NCBI GenBank assembly: GCA_964606015.1
Contig: CAZSEZ010000056.1
Span: 1 to 18,894, forward strand
DNA length: 18,894 nt
Direction: 5' to 3'
DNA from: Hyella sp964606015
Lineage (GTDB): Bacteria > Cyanobacteriota > Cyanobacteriia > Cyanobacteriales > Xenococcaceae
Shown here: piece by piece, positions 1 through 8,571 of the stretch
Numbering within the stretch: position 1 is the first letter of the stretch
Layout: each line of letters starts with the position of its first letter
Notes under the pieces: generated by a model
Databases searched by the model: none
What the model was told of the DNA's origin: nothing
What the model saw: only the letters and a program-made list of their open reading frames with translations
Program-made: the position numbers and the translations under genes

Positions 1-77
1 CTACTTTTAATTCGTGTCGTAAACCTTAGAAGTTAGAGAGATCAGAAAATAGAGAAGAAAGAAAAAAGATTTTAGAG

Positions 78-109
78 ACTCTGGTTCGGTTGTGAACTAG
101 AGTTTTTTT
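78..109 (+). terminator. Intrinsic terminator for a gene left of the window
   Basis: A 10-bp stem (78-87 with 94-103, one G-U pair) closes a 6-nt loop and runs directly into seven T residues (103-109), with an A-rich stretch just upstream. This is a textbook rho-independent terminator reading rightwards. It probably ends a plus-strand gene whose coding part lies before base 1. All three plus frames in the first 60 bases hit stops quickly, so those bases look like 3' untranslated sequence. Confidence 0.75.
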
Positions 110-147
110 ATAGAAAATCAACTTCTGTAACAAACAAGCGACCAATC

Positions 148-181
148 AAAAAAATACCCCCGGCGGAAAAACCAGGAGTAT
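148..181 (-). terminator. Intrinsic terminator of the 281-1900 membrane-protein gene
   Basis: Read on the minus strand, bases 181-172 pair with 163-154 in a 10-bp stem. Two of the pairs are G-U and exist only in the minus-strand RNA, which fixes the direction. The loop is 8 nt and a run of seven U follows (A-run at 148-154). It lies about 100 nt past the stop codon of the gene at 281-1900 and faces the plus-strand terminator at 78-109, so the two convergent units are insulated from each other. Confidence 0.7.
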
Positions 182-280
182 TCGCATCTTTTCTTGATCA
201 TCCTAATTTATCAAGAACTGCCAGCTATTATCACGAACAGCAAACAACTCTAGTTAAACCCTAGATGCAAAGAATAAGAA

Positions 281-1900
281 TTAGTTATTTTTCATGGAGT
301 TAATCCAAGAACGGAGATTTTCCTTAGCAACGTCACGCCCACCAAGACCAAAGGCCAAAGCGATCGCAACAGCTACACCACCCAAGAGTAGACCAAAAGC
401 TAGATTAACAATATCTGGTGCAACTCCTAAGCGAGATAAAGACATAGCTCCTACAAGAGCGAGAATCGCAATTCTTGCTGCCTGAGCTAGCAGGCCAGAA
501 TTAGACATTCCAGAGCCCACAATCAATTTGAAGACGAAATTAGCGATAAACAGACCAACGCCAAAGAAGAGAATCGCTACTAATACCTGACCAGCAATTG
601 CCATAATTATGTTGATGACATCTACTAGTGCAGGAATACCTAAAACATTAACAGCAGAAACACTACCAATCAGCATGATACCAACAAGAGCAATCAAGCC
701 GACATACTCAGAAGGAGTCTTAGAAGGTAGAGAATTATCAGTCTGTAAAACAGTTGCTTGCTCAGTACCGAATTCACCACTTTGAGCAGAGCTATCCCCA
801 ACAGAAATTCCTAGCCAATCAAGGAAATTATCGAAACCAACACTAGCCAAAATGTTACTTACCAAATCAGCCACAAAGCGTCCAGCAATGAAGAAGAAGC
901 CGAGAATTAGAGCTGCAGAGAAAAGTTTTGGTAAGAGGTTGAACACTTGGTTCAACATATCAGTCGCAGGATCAGAAATTGCCGAAATCTGTAACGCTTC
1001 TAGTGCAGAAATCGCAAAAGGAATCAAGATCAAGACAAAGGCAATTGTACCGATGATTCCGGAAAGAGACTGTTGCTCTCCTGCGGGTCTAATTCCAAAT
1101 TTTTCACCGAGGCGATCTGCACCAGCAGCAGCCAAAAAGCTAGTAGCAATTTTGCTAACGATACGAGCAACAAACCAACCAATAAATGCGATCGCACCTG
1201 CTTTAATAATGTTAGGTAATGCACCTAACACTTCGTCTACCATGCTTTGAACAGGCAGTAGAGTTCCGTCCAACTCTAGAGTGCTAAGAATCGCAGGCAA
1301 GAACAGCAAAAAGATGAACCAGTAAAGGGCATCGCCAATAGTACTGCTGAGATCTAAGCCAGGATCTCCACCAACGCTATCCCCAAGCTTGCGGTCTAGA
1401 CTAAAGCTATCCAAAGCTTTAACAACAAGAGTTTTAACCAGAGTAGCTACAACCCAGGCTACACCTATCAAGATAGCAGCACCAAGAATTTGAGGAATGA
1501 AGCTAGTAACTTGGTTAAGCAGAGAATTGATGGGGGCAGAAACAGCTTGCAATTGAAGCGCATTTAGAAACGCCACAATTACAAAAAGTCGGATTAGCCA
1601 ACAAAAGATGTTGGCGATCCACTCTTCCACAGGGAAAGAATCGCCTCCTCTTTGGCCAGTAACCCAGGAAGCAATGCGATTATCAATATCAGTAGCACCA
1701 AGAATGCTTTTGATAATGTTTTTGACAAAGCCAGATACAATCCAACCTACGATCAGGATGATTAGAGCTTTGACCAGATTTAACAGTGAAGAACCTAAGT
1801 CCGTTCCCAGACTAGAGCCAATCTGCTGTAATGGAGAAAAAATCGGTTTTACTGCCGCCAAATAGATATCTGTCTCAAGTGAGCCATATAAGTGTGTCAT
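281..1900 (-). CDS. TM-helix-repeat membrane protein, mechanosensitive channel-like
   Basis: A 539-residue integral membrane protein of the 'conserved TM helix' type found beside MscS-family channels, such as the cyanobacterial and Pseudomonas CmpX-like proteins. Five copies of a hydrophobic unit are visible at about residues 36-75, 134-175, 228-270, 322-366 and 430-470. Each has a Gly-rich helix (GWIVSGFV, AWVVATLV, GWFVARIV, IAGRFVADLV, GLFIANFV), several followed by an amphipathic segment such as GADRLGEKFG. The C-terminal helix (about 495-525, ending ALAFGLGGRD) resembles the pore-lining helix of MscS, but the soluble beta domain that normally follows is absent. The ATG at 1898-1900 has no clear Shine-Dalgarno sequence. 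It is a single-gene unit with its own terminator. A role in membrane tension or osmotic release is inferred from the family; gating activity cannot be read from sequence. Confidence 0.82.
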   Translation of the reverse strand: MTHLYGSLETDIYLAAVKPIFSPLQQIGSSLGTDLGSSLLNLVKALIILIVGWIVSGFVKNIIKSILGATDIDNRIASWVTGQRGGDSFPVEEWIANIFCWLIRLFVIVAFLNALQLQAVSAPINSLLNQVTSFIPQILGAAILIGVAWVVATLVKTLVVKALDSFSLDRKLGDSVGGDPGLDLSSTIGDALYWFIFLLFLPAILSTLELDGTLLPVQSMVDEVLGALPNIIKAGAIAFIGWFVARIVSKIATSFLAAAGADRLGEKFGIRPAGEQQSLSGIIGTIAFVLILIPFAISALEALQISAISDPATDMLNQVFNLLPKLFSAALILGFFFIAGRFVADLVSNILASVGFDNFLDWLGISVGDSSAQSGEFGTEQATVLQTDNSLPSKTPSEYVGLIALVGIMLIGSVSAVNVLGIPALVDVINIIMAIAGQVLVAILFFGVGLFIANFVFKLIVGSGMSNSGLLAQAARIAILALVGAMSLSRLGVAPDIVNLAFGLLLGGVAVAIALAFGLGGRDVAKENLRSWINSMKNN

Positions 1901-2586
1901 GTTTTTTGCGGTTAACTTATTAAAATGATATCCGTAGAAATACCCATGGAGAATCGAATTTAATTTTTATTTGTCTTGAGCCTGGTAATTGGCAAAGTTG
2001 AAACTAGAAACGCTGTAAAAAAGACAATTGTCTAATACACCTAAACTTGCTCAACGGTAATGACCAGGGAAAAACCAGATGCAATCCAGCTTTACCAAGA
2101 CTCAGTACCACTTTTATTTCAGCAGTTTTCTGGCATCAATATATGCCAAAGAACTAGAGAAATATAGGTAGAATTAAGGATAAATTACAATTTAAGCATA
2201 ATTGCCTAGTCAAAAGTACTACTAAAGAAAGATCAGTTAATATCTTTGTTCTAGCCAGAGCTTGTTCTTAACCAATCCATAAAACAAAATGTAAATCTAA
2301 TGTATGAACCAGAATAAGGATTAAACACTGTACTTAATACCCTTGCTTCAAGCTTGTATCACTTCGTTTTACATGCGCTGTTTTTTAACAAAATTTTCTT
2401 AATCGTCAGACAAAAGTCTCACATTTCTTTCTACAGAACCGCATAATTTAAGAATTTTGCTCAAATTCTTCGGTCTAGATCATGAGTCCCTTTGGGAATC
2501 TTTCTATTAGGATTGATACGGCCTAAAAAGATTAGTTTAGAAAGATATAATTCAGGGAAATGACAAATTAATTTACAACAATTCTG
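1901..2586. other. 686-bp divergent spacer with palindromes, no gene seen
   Basis: This spacer separates two divergent genes and holds no reading frame I can support. Structure seen: a perfect 12-bp palindrome AGACAATTGTCT at 2022-2033; a 6-6-6 inverted repeat TGGCAT/ATGCCA at 2131-2148; an 8-bp inverted repeat AAGAATTT/AAATTCTT with a 5-nt loop at 2450-2470; and a -10-like TATAAT at 2546-2551. None is followed by a T-tract, so they look more like protein-binding sites or RNA structure than terminators. A small RNA cannot be excluded. Confidence 0.5.
2546..2551 (+). promoter_or_regulatory. Candidate -10 box for the SRPBCC-like gene
   Basis: A perfect TATAAT lies 35 bases before the ATG at 2587, predicting a start site near 2558 and a leader of about 29 nt. 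No consensus -35 hexamer is at 16-18 bp. A TTGATA occurs at 2513-2518, which is 27 bp away and too far to be its partner. The promoter may therefore depend on an activator, or the match may be chance in AT-rich DNA. Confidence 0.35.
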
Positions 2587-3048
2587 ATGTCCACATTTCA
2601 GGTTTTTGAGCAATCTATCGCAATTACAGCTAGTGCGATAATAGTTGAAAGCTGTTTGAGCGATCGCATTTTAATGCATCAATGGCTCAATCCTGCTTTA
2701 CGCTGTGAACCAATCGGTGATTGGAGCACAGAACTTGGTAGCCTGAGTCGTTTCCTAATTCAAATTCCTCTCTGGCAACCCTCCTTAACAAGCGAAGTAG
2801 TTGAGAGAGAGCCTGGCCTAATTGTCTGGCAGTTCACAGGCTTTTTTCAGGGAAGAGATCGTTGGGAATGTCAACCAATCCCCGAAGGAACTTTACTCCT
2901 AAATAAATTTGAATTTACAATTCCCAATCCTCTAGTTAATTATGGCTTTAATACCTTTGCTGCCAGTTGGACAAAAAAAGACATGCAAGCCCAATTGAGA
3001 CGGCTAAAGCAAGTTGCAGAACGCGAATATCTACTACAGAAGCGATAA
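2587..3048 (+). CDS. SRPBCC-like conserved cyanobacterial protein
   Basis: A 153-residue soluble protein without signal peptide or membrane segment. Its layout fits the SRPBCC/START-like (polyketide cyclase-like) fold: an N-terminal strand FEQSIAITASA, a short helix with HQWLNPALRCEP at about 31-42, a series of beta strands (RFLIQIPLW; LIVWQFTGFFQGRDRWEC; LLLNKFEFTIPN), and a long C-terminal helix (about 130-150, rich in Lys, Arg and Gln) that would close the ligand cavity. The ATG at 2587 is chosen because it gives the whole fold. No ribosome-binding site is evident. No catalytic residue or ligand can be named. It stands alone, convergent with the hydrolase gene downstream. Fold assignment is by pattern only and would need profile comparison. 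Confidence 0.65.
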   Translation: MSTFQVFEQSIAITASAIIVESCLSDRILMHQWLNPALRCEPIGDWSTELGSLSRFLIQIPLWQPSLTSEVVEREPGLIVWQFTGFFQGRDRWECQPIPEGTLLLNKFEFTIPNPLVNYGFNTFAASWTKKDMQAQLRRLKQVAEREYLLQKR

Positions 3049-3329
3049 GAAAATAAACCGCTATCTACAAACTAGCGTTAACGACTCGGCAAAAGCCATA
3101 CCTAGGATGTAGACTTAAGAGAGTAACAAGTTGTTAAAAAGAATAAAACCAGGAATATGTTTAGCACTGAGGCTGAACTCATCCTGGAGATGTTCGAGAA
3201 GTATCTATATAAATAGTATTGGAATTTGGCAATACTCGACATCGGTAAGAAGTATCAAGTTTACTCAGCAATATGACTCAAGAACTGGGGGAAAAAGTAG
3301 ATTGATGTTATTTTCATGACACGGTTTCC
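3049..3329. other. 281-bp convergent spacer, no gene supported
   Basis: This lies between the convergent SRPBCC-like and hydrolase genes. A weak hairpin CGCTA/TAGCG (3059-3063 with 3073-3077) follows the first gene by about 10 nt without a U-tract. A 6-bp near-palindrome TAACAA/TTGTTA occurs at 3124-3136. A TTG-initiated frame at 3131-3319 has no ribosome-binding site, no recognisable domain and an odd composition, so I do not call it. Confidence 0.4.
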
Positions 3330-5765
3330 TCAATTTGAGACCAAAGTAAGCAATAAAGCCTGGCTTTGGGCTAATTTCAGATCCCTAGGACTTTCCGTTT
3401 TGAGATCAGAAGTAGAAATAGCGATTTGCCATTGAGAGAGATCGATATTGAGTAATTCTGCTACATCAACTGTCACTTCAACCCCTTCTAGATTAGCAAC
3501 AAAGGCGACTCCTTCTTGACTATCTGGAGAATAACGCACACCGTAAAAAACACTCTCATTTGCCGCATCCAAACGATCAAATAAGTCATCTTGAGCAATG
3601 TTTTCAGCAAGCCAAGGGCGATCGCGCCTAAATCGACGCAAAAATAAATTGAATTCTGCTTGAATTGGATCTACTCGATGGTCGTAGTGAGATACATTAC
3701 AAAGCTCGTAACAATCTTGCATAAACATCTGGGCAAAATGTTTTAGACGATCTACATCTAGTTTTTTTAGAAAGCGAACCATCCCACCGCGCATAAGTTC
3801 CTTCAAAACTGGAATATCCACTATGCAATGAGTTTCCGAACAAGAGCGTAACAATTCCACGGTATCCGCAATATTGTGTTCTTGCTGAACCATCCCCAGT
3901 TGAAGAGCCCGACCAAACTCCTGTAACTGGTTTAACTGTTTAAAACCCATCTTTTTGAGATTGGGAAAACAGTATGGCTGACGATACAGTTCAGGAGTAA
4001 TTTGCCAGAAAAGAAAGCCAATTTCCTCAGAGACTACCTTGACTCCATACTGTTCGTCGGTGTTGCGAAAAAACATCCAAGGGGCATGCATCAGAGCATT
4101 AATGAAGTCCATAGGTAACCCCGGACTAAAACCATAAACCCAAGTAGTGATAGCGGGGTTGTCATAAGCGTGATGAATAATATCCGCTAAATTATCTCCC
4201 AAGCTCCTATTGATTGGCTGCTCCAACTCAATTTGGTTACCTCTTCTGACAGTATCGTGGTTAGCACAACCAGTAATCCAGCGATCTCCAATAGTCATCA
4301 CTTCTTGTACTCTGCTCCATTTTTTCTGCCAAAAACCCTTTAAAGAAGGCGTATTATGGGCAAAGATCAGAGGTCCCCATTGATAGGACTCTGGTTTCAG
4401 TTCGATTAGCTCGCGATAGCGAGATTTCTCTTCCCAACCTTCTTCGGGCCAAGGACGTCCATCCTCAAAAATCGTAAACAAAAGCCTACGATACGCCCCT
4501 ATCTCCTGGGGAACATTGCTCATCGCCAACAAATAAGCATCATCCTGCTCTACTCTGCCAGAGAGAGGATTAAAAAAGCGGAAGTCCTGCCCACCATCAA
4601 TTCGAATACCATCAATACCATCATTAATCTTACGTCGCTGCATCTCCAGTAAGATTGCTCTCACCATTGGTAACTGATGGCTGAGGTCTTGCCCATACAT
4701 ATTAGGGCCTTTGAGAAATTGACGATTAATTAATAATTCACTCTGATTATCGGCGTGACCGTAAACCAGGTCGTAAATAAGCTTAATTGGGTGAGTTGGA
4801 AAATTGTGTAGGGTTGCAATGAAGTCCACTACTTCATGAGGACGAAGACTACCTAATAAAGAGGGATTAGTTGTACTCGAACCAATAATTGGAACATCAT
4901 AGCCCCAATCCTGAGTATGAGGTTTAGTCAACTCAATCTCGACTGAGTCTTCCTCTTCTGCAACAACAGAGAAGAATTCACTTTCGGGAGTATACTCATC
5001 ACGAAACTCAATCGTCGGCTCTGTGGGTAATAGCTGAATTGCATCGTAACCAATATAATTCTTTTCTGTTGGAGTCAGAGTTTCGCCTTGAAGAATCTTG
5101 TCTCCAATAGTTTTATAAAGCCTGGTCAAACCTTCAACTGTACCTGTTGCGGTAGCCGTTCCCACGTGCAACTGTAGTATATTGCTAGGGGCTTCTACCC
5201 GATAAGTTTGACCTTTTTTAACTGTTTCAGGAGGTTTGAAATACTCTAAATCCGCTCTTTCTGCCTGCAAAGCTGCTACATCATAAAGCTCAGCAGGAGC
5301 AAACACACCATAAGGAAGCGAGTACGGCATAATATCCCCTACAGTTCGCAGCTTATCTGCTCGATCTATGTAACGCAACCAGTAAAAAGAACCTGCATGC
5401 TCGCGATTACCAGGAGTCATCCCCGCTACAACTCCCCAAAAATACTCTCCTTGTTGCTCCAGATGCAAACGATCAAGACGAAACCGAACCCTCTGTTCTT
5501 GACTCCGCCAAACAATTCCTTCTAAAGGGGTAAAAACTTCAAGGTAAATTTCTCTTTCGTGAAGAGCATCTCGGACTAAACCAGGAACCCAAAAACCAAT
5601 CTCAGTCAAACCATCAGAGCGGTAGTGCGCGCCTAACTTCCTAGCTATAGCTTGAGACTGTTCAAAATAGCTATTCTGGCTGCTTTCTTGGGCGGATGCC
5701 CAGGCAAGTAACTTACTGGTTGCTTCTGGAACTAGCTCAACCGATTGACTTACTTCGATTAACAC
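3330..5765 (-). CDS. gghA: Glucosylglycerol hydrolase
   Basis: An 811-residue cytosolic enzyme resembling GghA (Slr1670 of Synechocystis), which splits the osmolyte glucosylglycerol into glucose and glycerol when salinity drops. The four GH13-type regions can be picked out in order. Region I is D332-LVYG-H337, region II is GIRID with putative nucleophile D390, region III has a candidate acid E434 in IFEDGRPW, and region IV is NHD at 502-504. About 290 residues precede the barrel, and a beta-rich tail carrying the YGVRYSP segment closes it. The start is a GTG at 5763-5765: the upstream frame hits a stop within about 25 bases and no nearer ATG gives the conserved N-terminus. It is head to head with ggpS, the gene for synthesis of its substrate, which strongly supports the identification. 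No signal peptide is present. Confidence 0.88.
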   Translation of the reverse strand: MLIEVSQSVELVPEATSKLLAWASAQESSQNSYFEQSQAIARKLGAHYRSDGLTEIGFWVPGLVRDALHEREIYLEVFTPLEGIVWRSQEQRVRFRLDRLHLEQQGEYFWGVVAGMTPGNREHAGSFYWLRYIDRADKLRTVGDIMPYSLPYGVFAPAELYDVAALQAERADLEYFKPPETVKKGQTYRVEAPSNILQLHVGTATATGTVEGLTRLYKTIGDKILQGETLTPTEKNYIGYDAIQLLPTEPTIEFRDEYTPESEFFSVVAEEEDSVEIELTKPHTQDWGYDVPIIGSSTTNPSLLGSLRPHEVVDFIATLHNFPTHPIKLIYDLVYGHADNQSELLINRQFLKGPNMYGQDLSHQLPMVRAILLEMQRRKINDGIDGIRIDGGQDFRFFNPLSGRVEQDDAYLLAMSNVPQEIGAYRRLLFTIFEDGRPWPEEGWEEKSRYRELIELKPESYQWGPLIFAHNTPSLKGFWQKKWSRVQEVMTIGDRWITGCANHDTVRRGNQIELEQPINRSLGDNLADIIHHAYDNPAITTWVYGFSPGLPMDFINALMHAPWMFFRNTDEQYGVKVVSEEIGFLFWQITPELYRQPYCFPNLKKMGFKQLNQLQEFGRALQLGMVQQEHNIADTVELLRSCSETHCIVDIPVLKELMRGGMVRFLKKLDVDRLKHFAQMFMQDCYELCNVSHYDHRVDPIQAEFNLFLRRFRRDRPWLAENIAQDDLFDRLDAANESVFYGVRYSPDSQEGVAFVANLEGVEVTVDVAELLNIDLSQWQIAISTSDLKTESPRDLKLAQSQALLLTLVSN

Positions 5766-5966
5766 TTCTGTTACTGTCCGTCCCTAAACTAAATACCAAA
5801 TCTTGGGGACAATTTTACCCATTTTTAACCAAAGCAAGATCCCTCTAGAGAATGTTTATTGTATTGTTACCAACTAGTTAATATTTCTTATCAAGATTAA
5901 TAATGCTTAATGCTTTCCGTAGTAGGTTAGTTGTTAGGTTCTATTAGAAACAATCAGCGAAACATC
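5766..5966. promoter_or_regulatory. Shared divergent control region of gghA and ggpS
   Basis: About 200 bp separate the start codons of the two glucosylglycerol genes, so both promoters must lie here. AT-rich segments suitable as -10 elements occur on both strands (AATAAT at 5899-5904 rightwards; TAAAAT read leftwards around 5811-5816), but neither has a convincing -35 partner. A direct repeat TAGGTT occurs at 5923-5928 and 5935-5940, just upstream of ggpS. The longest ATG frames here are only about 9-14 codons, so no small repressor like GgpR, reported upstream of ggpS in Synechocystis, is seen. Confidence 0.5.
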
Positions 5967-7469
5967 ATGAAATCTTCCCTAGTAATCCTCTATCATCGCG
6001 AGCCTCATGATGAGATAGTAAAGAATGGAAAAATTCACTACGTTCAGAAGAAGAGTCCCAACGGAATCGTCCCTACTCTCAAAAGCTTTTTTGCCGATGT
6101 CAATCAGGGAACCTGGATTGCCTGGAAACAACTAAATAAGAAGCAAATGGCTGCCTTCGAACCGACCATCACTATTGAAGGAGAAGCCAACTACAATGTT
6201 CGTCGGATACCACTCAATGCTCAGCAAGTAAAAGACTTTTATCACATCACTTCCAAAGAAGCCTTCTGGCCAATTTTGCATTCTTTTCCCGATCACTTCA
6301 CTTCTGAAACTACAGACTGGAAAAACTTCCAGGAAATTAATCGTCTTTTTGCTGAGGCAGCTTGTGAAGAAGCAGCAGACGATGCCCTAATCTGGGTGCA
6401 TGACTATAACTTATGGCTAGTTCCGCATTACATTCGTGAACGCAAACCCAATGCTAGAATTGCGTTCTTCCACCATACACCGTTCCCTTCAGTGGACGTC
6501 TTCAACATTCTTCCTTGGCGTGATGCCATTGTTGAGAGTTTGTTGTGTTGTGACATTGTTGGCTTCCATGTACCACGCTATGCGGAAAACTTTGTTAATG
6601 TGGCTCGCAGTATTAAGCCAGTAGAAGTCTTAGAGCAAAAACCAGTAGCAGGACATATGACTCCTGTAGGGTTGGCTTTAGCAGAACCCGAAGTTACCAC
6701 CAAGCTAGGCTACAAAGGTCAAGTGGTTAATATCGATGCCTTTCCCGTAGGAACCAATCCACAGCATATTCTTTCCGTATTGGCGAAACCAGAAACACAA
6801 GAACGAGTTGCTAAAGTTAAAGAAGAACTCAACGGCAAAAAATTAATTATTGCCGCAGGCCGAGTTGACTACGTTAAAGGCAACCAAGAAATGCTCGAAG
6901 CCTACGGGCGTCTTCTAGACCGTCGTCCCGATCTTCATGGCAAAGTGAGTTTTATTATGACTTGTGTACAAGCTGCTGCGGGAATGCGAATCTATAAAAC
7001 GGCTCAAAGCACCATTGAACAGCTAGTAGGGAAGATCAACGGACGCTACGGTAGACTCGACTGGATGCCAATTCGCTTATTTACTCAGCCTGTCCCCTTA
7101 TCTGATTTGATGGCTTATTACCAAGCTGCGGATATCTGCTGGACTACCCCTCTACGCGATGGTTTGAACTTAGTCGCTAAGGAATACATTGTGGCACATC
7201 AAGGTAGTGGTGGCGTACTAGTACTCTCAGAGTTTGTCGGCGCAGCAGTTGAACTACCAGAAGCAGTTCTGACTAATCCTTATTCGATTACGAGAATGGA
7301 TGCAGCGATTGAACAAGCCCTAGCAATGCCTATTGAAGAGCAGACTACTCGCATGAATAAGATGTATGAAACAGTTACTACTTATGATGTTAAGTACTGG
7401 GCAGATCGCTTATTAGAGCAGTTTAAAAATCTCAAACGAGAATCAACCGATCCCGAGAAAGTATCCTAA
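5967..7469 (+). CDS. ggpS: Glucosylglycerol-phosphate synthase
   Basis: A 500-residue GT20-family (trehalose-6-phosphate synthase-like) retaining glycosyltransferase. It joins ADP-glucose and glycerol 3-phosphate to form glucosylglycerol phosphate, the committed step in making the main osmolyte of moderately salt-tolerant cyanobacteria. Visible family motifs, numbered from the chosen ATG: VHDYNLWL around H145, FFHHTPFPS at about 167-175 (acceptor and donor pocket), AAGRVDYVKG at 296-305 (phosphate binding) and RDGLNLVAKEY at 397-407 (nucleoside-sugar binding). The ATG at 5967 gives the N-terminus MKSSLVILYHREP expected for GgpS. A TTG start at 5931 would add 12 unrelated residues and is rejected. 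No phosphatase domain is fused and no ggpP gene is in the window, so dephosphorylation must be supplied elsewhere. In Synechocystis this enzyme is salt-activated and its gene salt-induced. Confidence 0.93.
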   Translation: MKSSLVILYHREPHDEIVKNGKIHYVQKKSPNGIVPTLKSFFADVNQGTWIAWKQLNKKQMAAFEPTITIEGEANYNVRRIPLNAQQVKDFYHITSKEAFWPILHSFPDHFTSETTDWKNFQEINRLFAEAACEEAADDALIWVHDYNLWLVPHYIRERKPNARIAFFHHTPFPSVDVFNILPWRDAIVESLLCCDIVGFHVPRYAENFVNVARSIKPVEVLEQKPVAGHMTPVGLALAEPEVTTKLGYKGQVVNIDAFPVGTNPQHILSVLAKPETQERVAKVKEELNGKKLIIAAGRVDYVKGNQEMLEAYGRLLDRRPDLHGKVSFIMTCVQAAAGMRIYKTAQSTIEQLVGKINGRYGRLDWMPIRLFTQPVPLSDLMAYYQAADICWTTPLRDGLNLVAKEYIVAHQGSGGVLVLSEFVGAAVELPEAVLTNPYSITRMDAAIEQALAMPIEEQTTRMNKMYETVTTYDVKYWADRLLEQFKNLKRESTDPEKVS

Positions 7470-7478
7470 ATAAGATTA

Positions 7479-7508
7479 GCTAGGATGTTGATTATCTAAA
7501 CCTACCTA
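7479..7508. terminator. Weak inverted repeat between convergent stops
   Basis: Only 22 bp separate the stop codon of ggpS from that of the DUF389 gene. A CTAGG/CCTAG stem (about 7481-7485 with 7504-7508, loop of roughly 18 nt) spans the junction. It has no U-tract on either strand, so any terminator role is tentative. Transcription from the two genes may overlap. Confidence 0.2.
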
Positions 7509-8571
7509 GTTCTGGCTGTTGTTCTTCCTCATCTGAGGTAACTCGAATTACCTCATCCACTGTAAAAACCAAATTAAAAGGCTGTTTCATTTCTTCTAGG
7601 ATAAATTCTTCTACTAATCGAGCTTGCCGAGAAGTAATTTTTTTATCTGTTTGGAGTGTAATGTAGACAATGGGCGGGTTCCTCGTCCAATCTACTTCAA
7701 TATTGGTGTTGTTCACTCCTTCGCCAACAGTAAGAGTTTCATTAGTTAGCTTATTGGTGATCTTTGTAGTGAGCTGGGCTTGTCTAACTAGTTGTAGAAA
7801 ACTTGCGCCCAAAGGCAAAATCAAAATACCAGTTAAAATTACAGTCCAGCCCAAAGCATGACTAATTTCGGTATATCCCGCCAGAATAAATACCACCATG
7901 CAAGCCAAGGTAATCCCCAAAAGGTTGGTTAGATAAAGTAAAAATGCACCTCTAGCAAAGGATGATTGACCCTGAGACGAAGCTAGCCCGACCACACAAA
8001 GCGGAGGCATTAAAGCTACTGCGATCGCTGTCCCAGCAATAACATCACTGACCCCTTTTCTCACTTTGGCAAAAGCACTGATACCCCCAGCGACAAATGC
8101 GATCGCTAAGTCTACAAGATGGGGTTGGGTTCTGGATAATACTTCTGAACCAAATTCAGGAATATCTACTACATAACCAGCAATAAAAGACAGTGAAAAA
8201 GCGACAATAGTGGCTCCTGCAATCGAAAATAAACCCTTACGGAATAGGGGGAAGTCCCCTTCCAAAGCAGCAAAAGCCATTGCTCTAAGAGGCAACATCA
8301 AAGGGGCAACGAGCATCGCGCCAATAATCACTGCTGTACTATCACTAATCAAACCAAAAGTAGCGATCAAACAAGCACTAATCGTAAAAACAATAAAGTT
8401 AGTATTCCAGCTAGCATCTAGCCATAGCTCACGGTGAAGTTTTTGAACGTAGACTTCATCCACTTGTGGAGGCAAAATCTGCCTAACTAAACGAATGATC
8501 TTAAGCCAAATAAATTTTCTGGCACGAGAATTAAGAAGTCTTGGTTTTACTGAATAGTTGTCTCGATCCAT
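7492..8571 (-). CDS. DUF389-family membrane protein
   Basis: A 359-residue polytopic membrane protein. The two conserved DUF389 segments are clear: STAVIIGAMLVAPLMLPLRA at about residues 78-97, and the Ala/Pro-rich AGTAIAVALMPPLCVVGLA at about 179-197. About six hydrophobic helices lie between residues 57 and 262. A basic N-terminal tail of about 45 residues and a soluble acidic C-terminal domain (about 270-359) flank them. The start is the ATG at 8569-8571. It is convergent with ggpS and divergent from the small cysteine-cluster gene. The biochemical role of the family is not established, and I do not assign a substrate. Nearness to osmolyte genes does not by itself link it to salt. Confidence 0.85.
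   Translation of the reverse strand: MDRDNYSVKPRLLNSRARKFIWLKIIRLVRQILPPQVDEVYVQKLHRELWLDASWNTNFIVFTISACLIATFGLISDSTAVIIGAMLVAPLMLPLRAMAFAALEGDFPLFRKGLFSIAGATIVAFSLSFIAGYVVDIPEFGSEVLSRTQPHLVDLAIAFVAGGISAFAKVRKGVSDVIAGTAIAVALMPPLCVVGLASSQGQSSFARGAFLLYLTNLLGITLACMVVFILAGYTEISHALGWTVILTGILILPLGASFLQLVRQAQLTTKITNKLTNETLTVGEGVNNTNIEVDWTRNPPIVYITLQTDKKITSRQARLVEEFILEEMKQPFNLVFTVDEVIRVTSDEEEQQPELGRFR

Noticed and set aside
852..1250. 132-codon plus-strand frame inside the membrane-protein gene
   Set aside because: Lys/Ala-rich antisense shadow of a gene with clear transmembrane repeats on the other strand.
2484..2502. TCCC/GGGA mini-hairpin considered as a terminator
   Set aside because: The stem is only 4 bp with a 3-nt loop and no T-run follows.
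3131..3319. 62-codon TTG-initiated frame in the convergent spacer
   Set aside because: No ribosome-binding site, no recognisable domain, composition unlike neighbouring genes, and a weak start codon overlapping a small palindrome.
5931..5966. Upstream TTG start that would lengthen ggpS by 12 residues
   Set aside because: The GgpS family N-terminus begins at the MKSSLVILYHREP methionine (5967); the extension has no ribosome-binding site and matches nothing known.
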